NCBI GenBank assembly: GCA_021186555.1
Contig: JAJKFL010000011.1
Location: forward strand, 9,944,001-10,008,000
Direction of reading: 5' to 3'
Length of the DNA: 64,000 nucleotides
DNA from: Reticulitermes speratus
Taxonomy: Eukaryota; Arthropoda; Insecta; Blattodea; Rhinotermitidae
Below, one piece after another: positions 1 through 12,600 of this stretch (positions are counted from its first letter, which is position 1; every line of letters begins with the position of its first letter). The position numbers and the translations under genes are program-made. The notes beneath the pieces were generated by a model that was given only the letters and a program-made list of their open reading frames with translations, did not search any database and had not been told where the DNA came from.

Positions 1-461
1 GTGCTCTGCATGTGATGTCATTGTTTTCAACTAATGCAAGTGCATAACAGTCAAATGTCTTGACTTGCAAATTAAGTTGTCCACATAAACTTGGTCCCAG
101 TTCTTGTATCTGTCTCTTACAAGTCTAGGTTGAGAGGGTGAGGCCTTGAAAGCTCTTTTTCTTATCTGGACACACCTCTTCTGCTACAGCTAACCAAAAG
201 TGCTTCACAGATTAAATGTCAGCAAAGAGGCTTCCTTCTTTTGCAGTTATTTCTGCCCCAACAGAACTACACAAACAACAAATTCATTAAGACTGTTGTT
301 TCTTAAATATGTTCTGCTGACTGACCAAAGAAGCTTTTAACTGGGTGCTTATTTTTCTGAACTTCACCAGTCAAATCTTTATCTCTTCTTTAATGCCCTC
401 ATATAAACACAAGCAGATTCAATAACCGCAGTAAAGAAGTTACAAATGCCAGCTTACTTAC
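1..461. other. WDR59 intron end, no feature seen
   Basis: This is intron sequence downstream of the last visible WDR59 exon. No open frame with WDR59 similarity, RNA gene or recognisable repeat was seen. Confidence 0.5.
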
Positions 462-691
462 CCTATCTTGAAAGTAGAATGATGTAATTGACACATTTGG
501 GTCCCCCGTTGGACTCTGCGCTACAGGTGGATACATCAGAGAATACTGATTGGCGCTGGCAACAGATGATCCACCAAGTGTAAAGCTGTTTAAGTTTCCC
601 CCTAGTGCTGACAATGATCGAGGTGTTGGACTTTCCAAGCGTGTTGAAGATCGCCTTGCATAAGGCAGTCGCCCAAAACACACCAATATGC
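462..691 (-). CDS. WDR59: WDR59 last exon in the window
   Basis: The exon starts after a catcag acceptor with GILVCFGRLPYARRSS, continues through SPTPRSLSALGGNLNS, and ends NVSITSFYFQDR at a GTAAGTAAG donor in phase 0. Vertebrate WDR59 has matching PTPRSLSAL and VSISSFYY blocks. The next exon must lie left of position 1; I found no further coding exon in 1-461. Confidence 0.92.
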
Positions 692-3600
692 CTGATGATG
701 CAAGAATTTAAGCACATGTTACAACAGTAACAGCAGTATTAATTATGGTAATATTGATCTAGAACTTTACAGCAATACAAATTACCAGCTAAAAACCTTG
801 TATATAACCAGAAGGCTTCAGTTCCAACAGGAAGTTTGTAGTTGATGAATGTAAAAGGCAATGTACTATTAACTTTTATAGACTAGTGGCTACTGTATAC
901 ATCACCAGGTTTAACATTCAAAAATTCTATGTTCTGCACAGAGTGCACCTCTGTGTTATGTATGGATCACATAACAAGAAGCCATTATTTCTCTCTACAG
1001 CATTAACTAAATGGTTTTTATGACCAACAAGGAGCATGTTTATTGCGTGGTACAAAATTAATCTTTAAATATAATTCACACTGATTTTCATCTCTCAAGG
1101 TTTAAAGCAACAAATAAAGGATCAGAAGCAAAATAAGTTATATACAGACAGACAAAATGGAAGTGAAATGATTCTATAAATATTTATGACAATGCCATAA
1201 TAAACAATACAATGAAATGAATTAAATAAAATCAAATAAAAGACAACTTCAAGACTAGAATTTATTCTTAAAACAGTATGAAGTGGTTGACCATCATACT
1301 GTACATAAAATGAAACCAGCTTAACATGAAGCTTATGAAGTTTTTTCTGCTTAAAACATTAGAATATCTAGTACCAAAACTTTCCCACATAACTAACATA
1401 TATGTTGCCTTACATTTTCTGCTCAGAAGCATTTCATGCAACAAAATAATGCCCTCAGTTAATAGAAGTTCATCTCCAGGGTCGTTTCCATCAAGGACCC
1501 GAGATGCAGATAAGAAACTCAATGTTAATTTGTTGAAACATGCAGCAGAAAATTATGTCACATCCCCACTGTGCTGTCAGCTATTTCCACATGAGCATTG
1601 CACACAGCATGATGCAATGTCATGGCACATGCATAATCTACAATGTGAAGAATCATGGGTTTAATAGAGCACAACGTGACCCTAACTGTTGTACTTTAAT
1701 CTCCATAATTTGAAATATTCTGTGTGCAAGATTTATATATACAGTGAAACGCGCTTCAGATATCCCCGGTTAAGATGTTTTCATGCCTAAGACATCAGGA
1801 TAAAAAAGCACAAAAATTCTCCCATTTGATTAACATTACACTTTGCACTTTTAATAAGACCCCGCGTAAGAAAATTTCCTGCCTAAGAAGTAACAAAAGT
1901 TGACGACGAAACAATTATTTTTACCCGTTTAATACATTTTCTGTATCAAAATCTTAAACAAATTCCCCGAGTTTACGTTCGTTCTGTTTCCAAAACACAG
2001 GGTTCAAATAGCGTGGTCAGTTCATATAGGTTAATCCCCAAGGTCATTTCCGCAAGTTTCACACAGCACAATGACAACCTCATGGCGCAGGGGTGCTGTA
2101 TTTCTCCTGTGATGCAGACTACAGTCAGTCCCCACCACCGGTCAATGTCGCTCTTCCATCACGAAAACCAAAAAACTGTATTGGGGGGCTGGAAGCCTAT
2201 CCTAGCTGTTCCGTGACCTGCATGAGCCTGCATTGGCAACACTGGCATGTGGAAGCTGACTTGCTGCTTCAACTGGCTGGGTACTAGGAGGGGACTCAGG
2301 CAGCCAATAACATTTGAAGAAGTTTAGGCGCGCAAGCCATGTGGAGGCAGAAGCCACCCCGCTGGAAGGACAGCAGTCTGACGCCAGATGCGTGGGTGCT
2401 TGGACGCGACAATTTGTGGAACAATTAATTGTGCTTTATTGCAGTGCCTTATGCTGAACTTCACACAGTGGTTACAGCAATATGTTGCCATGGAAGTTAC
2501 ATGGAACAAGTAATGTTCAAAAACTAAGCTATGGATACTAAACTGCAATCATTGTACTAGACGGTCCTTAAAATGTTTCACTCAACATGCTGTCCGGTCT
2601 GTCACAGTAGTCAATGGACAACAGTCGCATTCTTGTGCCGCACCTGTATAAACCATCTATAATAAATACTGTATGCATTACTCTTAATTCAGCAACACAG
2701 AAGGCAGGGGAATAACACCTGTAATTTACACGTGAGGCAAACTACAGTAAAACCCCATTAATCCAGATTAATTGAGGGGAGAGGTCATCATGATAATCCA
2801 AATTAGCAAAACAAAACATAGCCGTAAATAACAAAAAACTTAGAACGCCTTTTTCAAGTTGTTCTATCACTTTGAGCTTGTTAATGATAGTTAAAGTAAT
2901 GTGTTTTCTTTTTATTCCACTTTTCAGTTCTTTAAAACCCATAATTATATACAATAAAGGATGTCAACTTATGTAAGTCATGTATGTAAGTAAGTACAGT
3001 ATAAAAAGTGAGCAAATGAAGCATTATAAGCAATAGCGTCCACCCAACACAGTCAACAACGATACTGAACAACAAGAAAGACTCGACAGCAATGTAATGT
3101 ATGTTCCATCTCTCTTTGCCACCGTCAACTCGTCTGCCTAAATCCTCTGTGTCTTTTAAAGTACGTACTCAACTGTGAATAGAATTTTTCATATTTGTCA
3201 ACCTGCATTACCTAACATCCAGAATAACTGTGACTGGATTAGCAAGGGTTACATTTTACACATGGAAGAAAAAGTAGTCAGCTGTACTTCACAATTGTGT
3301 ATGGAGACAGGAAACTGTCAAACATGAGTAAAAATGAAAACAAATGAAAGAAAACATGAGCTACAGCTGACCAAAAATTAAATGGTCAGCATTACTGCTA
3401 ACTTTTGCAACATCACGCGGACAGCAGCTCAAAAAACATTTCTGAGCACATATAATTTTTAATGATCATATTTATCTGCCCAGGGTTCTGTTGAGTTTCT
3501 TCACAGCCAAAGGCTCCTAAGCAAAGCAGTCTGGGAAACAGTGTCCCAGATGCATACCATCAGGATCTAGCACAAGTACAATAAAATGAGTGGCACCAAT

Positions 3601-6600
3601 GCTTCCGTAAATAGTTTAAGAGAATGCAACTGCATAAACTGAGGGGATGAGTACCCTGAAAAAAAGTGTTACTGTTGAAATAAATGTATTTGTTGCACAG
3701 CATGTGACTCAAACCTTTTCTAGTTACACATGCAATTCAATGAAAATAGGAAAGGTAAGCAAAATGCTTCACTTATAAATTATATTCCACTTACCAACAC
3801 TGCAAAATTTAGCTCCAGATGTTCGTGGAAATGGTATGTATGCATCCTGGAAGCTGCCATATATATTTGAAGGCTCGAGGTATGAAGAAGGCTGAGAATG
3901 GTGCAACCGCGAGAACGGCTTGTTTTCAGATTCGTCACTTAGAGCAATCTGCAAGGCAACATTAATGATAAGAACAGCACACCTTAAGAATGGCTTGTTT
4001 TCTGATTCATCACTTCAAGCAATTTGCGAGGGAAGAATAAATGACAGAATAACTTGAAGACAAGATGATGCTCCTCCTCCCCTGCCTATGTACTACTACT
4101 ACTACTCAATTCTTTACTATTAATGGCCTGGCACAACAGCCATAAGGACAATTACAGAGAAAACACAGTAAACATAAAAAATACATTCAATAACAAACTA
4201 CAAACAAAGAGATAATAAGAAGAAATCACATCTCATGTGCTTGTTAAAGTAAAAGGATTAAGAAAAATAAATTATTCTTGAATATACATTGTTAGAACAG
4301 CTAAATTCAATTCAATTTAAACAAATATAGCAAAATTACAGGCTAAACAACAGAAAAATAGAAACAAGGTAAGGTAAGTGTGAGTGCTGACCCAGCACCT
4401 TAATTCAATTTAATTAAATTCAATTCTTTATTATTAATGTGTTGACACAACAGCCAAAAGGCCAATTACAAGGACAGCAGAGGAACATAAGAGAAATACA
4501 TGAAATAACTAATCACAAATGTAAACACATGAAAAATGATATAAACACAACAAATTTTAGTACCTATAATTGGCATAATTAATTTATCAAACTGATCAAA
4601 CAAAACAGAATTTCCATTGAATATACCAATATCCCTGCTGATAGCATTAGCCACTAAAGCATGCATAGCAGAAGGACAGCAGCTACATTTAAGGTCAACA
4701 TTAAACACAGTAAATTCTCCGAGATTTTGATTCAGCACACAAAGGCCAACAGTTTCCAAAAGGGCAGACAAAATTTTGAACCACTGCAGACATTAAGTAA
4801 AAAAATTGTGTCTAGATGACACCTCCAAACACTTAAGGTATGAAATTTCAAGTAACCAAGGATAATGAAGTAGTTGTATGTGACCGAAGAAATAACGATG
4901 GTAGAAAGATAAGAACTTTTGGTGGATGTGCTCAAGCTCACAGGCATTAGTCGATGTAATGGGATTCCATGAAACAGAGGCATATTCTAACTTAGGTCTA
5001 ACTAACGTGCAATATAGCACCAGAATGTTCTGTAGAGGAAAAGGAAAAGGTCACTATCTGAATTAAACCCAAGAACCTAACTGCCCGAGGAAATATGTTA
5101 TCCACATCATGGTGAAAATGTAGGTTAGAGTCAATAAGTACTCCCGAATCGCAGACACAGTCAGTGCATGCAACAGAGGATTCACACAATTTGTAATCAA
5201 AGCCAAGCAAGCTGGTTTTTCTAGAGAAGGAAAGCACTCTGGTCCTGTTGATATTGTGCTTCATGAAGTTAGAAATGCACCAGCCATGAACACAATTCAT
5301 ATCCCATTAAAGTAACAAACTGTCATGATGAAACTTTATCTCACAAAAGATTGTGATGTCATTAGCAAAGAGAAAGCAATTTGAATACCTGACCACACCA
5401 TACAAGTCGTTAATGAGGATGTTGAAAAGAAGTGGGCCCAGAACTGATACTTGTGGCACACCAGATAGCACTTCACATGGTATAGAAAGCGCTCTACAGT
5501 AACGGACATGAAATACTCTGTTGGTCAAGTAACTACGAAATCAGCTTATGTAAACAGCAGAAAAATGAAGGAGCAGTGCATGTGTAACTAAGTCAAACAT
5601 GCTGCTGAAGTCAAAACAGATGGCATCAACCTGTTGCTGAGAATAAACCAGTGGAGTCATAAGTCAAGATATTTAACAAGCTTCGAAGTGGTAGATTTAG
5701 ATTTAATAAATCCATGCTAACAGATTTTAAATTTGGATTTTAAATAGTGTGAAACATGTTCATTAATGGCAAAATATTCTAGAAAAGCACTGACAACAGA
5801 AAGTGTTCGTAATTACCCACTGAAACAGCATTTCCTTTTTTGAAAACAGGGACAATGGCACTTTGTTTCCAAAAGGTAGGGAAACTTCACTCAGATAAGC
5901 TACGATTGAAAATAAATTTAAGGACAGGTACAAAACATCTGAACCCCATTAAATAAACGCAGGTATGTCAAGTCCAACAGATTTTGAAGGTGCTTAATGG
6001 CCTTAAAAATGAGTCAGAGACAGATGCTGAAGATAAGGAATCAGAGGACCACAAAGAAGTAGAAGAATCATGTAGGTAAGGATTACTGAAGACAGCTTTA
6101 CAGTATTCAGCAAGGGGCTCTGCAACTGTACAAGGCTGGGAGGCATGGTTTCCATCAACCTCCAGTACAACAGAATTTTTCTCCCTTTTCCTGAATGAAG
6201 AAATACATTTCCAAAACTGCACAGGATTCGTCTTGAGGTTAATATAAATACTTTTGAGCCAATGAAGCTTGTCAGACCTTATAGTTGCTTACTTACCTGG
6301 TCCAAAGTTGATACAAGCTGGCGCAAACATGGCTCAAGACACGATTTATTTTTTCGTACCCTTTCCTGTGCGGTTTGCTTCAAAACCTAAGGAAAACAGT
6401 AAAATAAAAACATATGGTAATGTGACACATAAATAAGACAATGTTATGAAATACATAAACAGAGGAAGTTCATATAAATTCAACAAATTTGAGTTTTGTT
6501 AAAATGGGATGAAAATAACAAACACTTTACATGAAAACGCATGTACATTTATGGTAACAACTCGCTGTTAGTCACGTAGGTACAAAAAATACAGCAGAGC

Positions 6601-9600
6601 CATAGAACAGTTCAAGAGCTGGACAGTGCCACACACATGCAATCTGTATGCCAGGTAATTACGGTGAAAATACATACTCATAATATTCAATATTCATCAT
6701 TTATGTCTGAGAACATGAGGTTTGGTATGTTGGTAGATTGCAACTACACCGAAAAATTGCGAATTAAATTTTGTTTTGTAAGTCAAGTACACAATATTTC
6801 AGTTGGGTGAAAATCTGAGGTTATGACTGTTAAATTTAACACAGACAAAATCAACACAGGCATACAAATAATAACTTCATCAAAGAAATATGGTAACAAA
6901 TAACAACAGCCCCTAATAATACCAGGATCATTCTGTAACATATTTAGAAGTGGGAATAACAAAACAGTGCATAAAATGGTATGATCACCTGAGAAGAGTC
7001 CAAGATGCAAAGATCTGAATGCACCTCAATGTTATGTTATAAGAACATGTCCTACCTTGTTGGTCTTTTACGCCTAGTTTCAAAAATTTTTTTTTTAAAT
7101 CAACCTTAAAATTTGGGTGTACATTTTATTCAGGGGTGTGTTATTTGGACAAAGTGCAATTGTGTAAAACACAAGTTCCAAAGATCTAGTGCAAACCAAA
7201 CTAATATCATGATGTAGATGTTTACTATAACAAGTGGGACTACCACAACTTTTCTTGCATTCTATACATAAAATGAAGAGCAGGTAACTGTTTAACCAGA
7301 AAGCAAGGAGAAATATGAATTTGTGACTGGGTTCAATACATAAATTGCTGCCCAGCTTCATTAACACTACATCTGTGCCAGCAATAATGAACATCCAGGC
7401 TTAATTACAGATGGACAACCATAAACAAAACATTTCAAAACTATGCCCTGAAACTAACATACACGTTTCTACTGCTGTTCACAAAACTGTATACTAGTAG
7501 CACCATCTTGCCCAACCCCTAGCATGGTACCAATAAAATGGTTTTCTCCTGGTATATGAACTTTAAAATGTGATTAACCTGCATTTTATGCTATCACAAT
7601 GGATTCTTAAACTTTACAAGATTCTAGAAGCAGCAATGTGTTAAAGTAAAAGAAAATTACCTTAAGCAATTTTGCCATTTTGTTGTTATCAATAGATGTT
7701 CCCTGGGCAAACTGGAATGTGGGTGCAGCATTGTAGGGATAACTTGGAGGAAAATTAACTTGAAGGATAACAATGTGTGCATTTGTTGTGGCAGTAACTG
7801 TGCAACTCCGTGTGACTGCATCCATCTGTTGGGAGACAAAAACAAACCTATGACCATGTTGGTCTAAGAAAAGCATCTGAGTGTGAGATAGAAACACACA
7901 CATACAATATTCCTGTGCAATACTGGAATTTATGCCCTTCATATAGCATCCTCATATCAACAGCCCAGAACAGTGTGGCAGACCGATACAGTAACATCAA
8001 TAATCCTCTGCTTGGATGGTGACATAAATACTATCTACATACATTATTTGTTACATACCAGAATTAAACTTTTATTTGTATTTTAAACTGCAATATGTAT
8101 TTTAAACCACGTAATTTTAATATTTAATTTTTACATGTGCATCGGTTCACATAACTTTTGTAACATCTCGACGTATTTATTCTTCGTAACGCACCTCACT
8201 GAGGATGGCCACATGAGTGGCTGAAACATGTAACAGGTATTACTATGTTTATATTTTCATAAACTTGTGTGCATTTGTTGGTTTTAGTTACCATATCTAT
8301 TAAGTTGTGTCTCATGCTACCTGATGATCATCATATACTTCTTACACAGTGCCCCTGTCATTCCAATATTTCTCATGGCTGCACGTAGCTCATTACAGTA
8401 ATTACAACACCACCACAGAGTTTACACATCCCAGACAGTCAGTACCTCTCAATATGAAAAGCGACTATAATTATCATGTCAAATCATTGCAGCCTATCAG
8501 CAGTTATGCCAGAATCATTAATAATGCTGTCATGCATGTATCTTGCCTGATGCACAATGTATAACTGAAGTGAACAGAGCTAACCCCTATGCCATAAAAA
8601 ATAACTATTCATATAATTTTACACATAACATTACATACACATACACAATACAGACGGGCATGATTTTTCTGTTGCAAGGATGTCTTCGGTTTCTAGAAGG
8701 AGTCTAAAACCTGATATACAAAACACAGTAGCAATACAGCAGGGATAATCTTACCACATCCATCTGAACATTCGGCATATTCACATTGATGAGTGAGAAT
8801 TCCTGTTGAAGCGTTTTTGGCTGAGTAGGAGAAGGATTCACTTCCTGTCTGATGGATTTCCAAGGCTTGCATCAGTGCCCTCATCCAGTATCAGACTGTT
8901 TGATATGTCTGACACACCCAATCCATTTTCTAGACTCAAATCTTGAAGTGGATGTGTCAGTGCTTGTTCCAAACCTGAAAAATTATTTACACATGGGCAC
9001 TCAAAAGCCTGGTGAAAGGCAGCAACAAAATTTCTGTGTGAAATTTCAAAATGATTTTGCACAATCATAATAAAGTTGAGTAGAGATTACAGCTAACACC
9101 AGTTAATGTCAGAGATACATTCCATATAAGCAGAACATAGAGTACGACAATTTTTTTTTGCAACAATTAATGTAATAGGTGAAGATACATTCCTATTCTA
9201 GTTTCCAGTAGCACAGTATTGTCACTTGGCACTGCCATGACACTGGGATTGGGAGTAAAGAGCTGGTTCAACAGCACCCTGCTGACTTGGATGGGACCAG
9301 AAGTAAAACCATGGCAATTCTGACAGGAGTAGGTGCAGTTGTGTTTCTATTGCCAAGAAATTAAATAAGAAACCATAAGTTTCAAAATGCAGGATTCTAG
9401 GTTCTTGCAGCAGTGTTACTGAAGATTCAAGACTTCTGGGATGTTACACTGTATTGACTGGTTGTTACCAACATTTTTAAGGATTTTAGTGCCTTCATCT
9501 ACAGGAACAAGCAGTCCCTTGAGCAGTTTCAAGCTACTGCTTCACCCTGAAGATAACGGCATTATGATCCTTCAGAACATCAGCAACTGTTTACCACTTG

Positions 9601-12600
9601 ACACTGTATAATATCCTGGAATATTTGAAACTCCTAGTTTTAAAAGCATACAAGTTTTACATATTTTACTACAAATTTAAAAAACATGTTTAGCCCTAAA
9701 TCAAAGAATCAACTTATGTAGGCCCAATTGTTAAACATTCTAAATGAAAAAACTGTGTAACTTACCTTACATACTCTACCTGTTCAACAATGTAAATTGG
9801 AAGCAAAAGCAAAGTTGTGCAAAACATGGCATTATTCTTTCATGAACACAAAAATGAAACAATGGTATGCAAAGCGACACCAAATAGGTATACTCGCGCA
9901 TGTACTGTAAACAGAAACTTACTTATGATATTAAATGTTGTATACTCTTGTCTTCGGCGGAGGTAGGATTTAAAGAAATGTTTAAAGGAATTTCCTGAAA
10001 AAATGCGTAACAGCTGATCTTTGAGCAATTACATAATTTTAAGGCAAATTAATAAAACATGATAATACAGGTAGTTGCCACAGCATTTGCCACAAAAAGA
10101 TACTGTTGTACAGCTAGCAGGTACAGTTACTTCAGTTTCCTGCCCACTTAGAAAAACAATGTTCTATGAATCACAGGGATATGATTTAGCACACTGTAAC
10201 TGCCCAGGTCAAATGTATGTCTGACAGAATACAGGGTAATATATACAAGAGTTCTTATGGAGAAATACAAATTTAGACAGACTTTTGCAAACGTTCACTT
10301 TTTAGAAAAGCAATCTCAACTGGGGCATTATGGATGAAACTCCATTAAGTATGCACTTCTGTCACTTCATTATTCACACCAGATGGACAAGCACAACAAA
10401 TAAATCTTCTGAACAAGACAGGCAAGGTACATATAACAAAACACTGTGGTGTGTTTGTGTAACCATTTTGCAGTAGAAACACAACAATGTATTCTGTGTG
10501 TGTTGTTGAGTTACATATCACTTTCAACTACACACAAATATTTCGTGTTCCACAATAACGCTTTTATGTCACTGGCAACAATGCAAATTTTATGTACCAG
10601 TTTTTGAAAGAAATTACAATCCAATTAATTTGCTTTCTTTTGATGTGTTACATATAAATGCTGTAGTGAAACAACAGAATGTTTGTTTGTTCATGACCTT
10701 CTTTAGAGTATGTGTCCTTGTTCTTGCGTTAGTTATCCGGCATGCAAATCACATCCTTTCTGCGCTGTTACATTCTCATGTGTGGCCTGCCTGGCTGTAC
10801 CATATTTTTCCACATTATCTTATAAACAGCATGATTTTCCGAAAAAAGAAAAATGTATTGAATATAAAATGTGTGTTCTGATTTTCTCTGCAACTTTTTC
10901 TGAAACACTTCTCATTCTAAGAAAAATGCAGTTAGATATTATCATAAATGTACATTGGTCTTCATGTAACAAACTTGTTATTCTTGTCAGATTTTAATGA
11001 AATTAAATTTTCTCAACAGACTTTCAAAAAATCCTCAAATATAAAATTTTATGAAAATCCATCCACTGGGAGGAGAGTTGTTCCATGCAAATGAATGGGC
11101 AGACAAATAGACATAACGAAGCTAACAGCCACTTTTCACAATTTTGGAACACGCCTACAAAATAGTTCCGTAAGTCAGATATAAAATTTTACCAACAAAA
11201 ACCTTACAAGTCCCAAATGTAACAGAATCAAGCAATGGAAAACAGAAGGTATAAGTCGACTCAAAACAGCAACAGAAATGATGCCCGACTATAAGTCACG
11301 AAAAATGTAGTAAAGCCCACTAATAAGCAGCCTAAGAACTCAAAGTTACATATGCAATAAATTAATCACAAAACAAAAATAACTACATAAATGCAGAAAA
11401 CTGTCACCACTGTTTCGCCTGAATGAACCACACATAAGCAGAAAAGATATTAAAAAGTATACTTGCAAGGAAACATACCTAGAGAGTCAAGTTCAGTGAA
11501 CAAAATATCTTGCACTGAGACGCCACCAATCATCATTGATTAGAAACATGCGTAATACATTAATGGTGCAACAAAATCTACATCTAAAACTTCTGTTCAG
11601 AACAAAACATTAGCTTCATGTGAATGTGTTACTTAATTTCTTGCAGCAGGTACATTCCTGTGCTAAACTCTCTACACACCTATGGCTGTTCTAACAGTAG
11701 TGGCATCTTCTGTTTCTTGCGAATCCATGGAACGATCAACATCTCGTTCATGTCCACAAAGCTACATGAAAAAAATTAACACCAAACATCAATCCACATA
11801 CATTACAATATAAGTCACAATGAAGCCACAATCTTATTACACAATAATATTCATACTTTGCAAGATTTTAGGCCCTCACAGCAGTGTTGATGCAGATTCA
11901 AATATTCTGAAATGTTATGCTATATTGACTGGTAAGTAGTTACTGATGTTTCAAAGGAACATGGTGTCTTCATCACCATGGTCAATCTCACTTCACTTTC
12001 CTTCAATTTCCACTAGAACCCTGCCAAGCACACAGCACTCGTGTTCCCACTGCCTCACAACCCCAAATTGCCTGAATCTACCTAATATACCCATTTTCTG
12101 GCACATACACTCTTCTTGGATTGCTTCACCCTGAAGACCTAGGCACTACTGAGACATCAGTAACTATTCACAAGTTGATATGATGTAATGCAGCAGAAGA
12201 CTTGAAAATTATTCATATATATCATCATAAATGAATACCTTTTGTAGAAATGGCTCAATTCTCCATATTCGAAGACTCTGATCCTTTGACCATGTTATTA
12301 ATTCGTAATCCAATGTATCTGAAAACATTTTCACAATTCAAGTCACAACATAATGAAAGTAAAATTAAGTTAACAGTGGAACAATGCTGCAATGCTCTGA
12401 AATGTGTAAACTCTAATGACAATTTTAAAATTATATTCATTTAAGCCAACAAAAACAGACGTTATTAAGCAAAAGAAAATGTTTTCAAAAATACAGAAAC
12501 ACAACATAGTACGAAAGCATTATTCAACTTGACTTTATTTTTCTGGCTATATATGTAAGTTTGTATCAATAACACTAGATCAAATTTCATTAAGTACCCT

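Noticed and set aside
1326-1664. 112-codon plus-strand open frame in a WDR59 intron
   Set aside because: No recognisable domain, no splice-phase fit with WDR59 and it lies on the opposite strand; most likely a chance frame.
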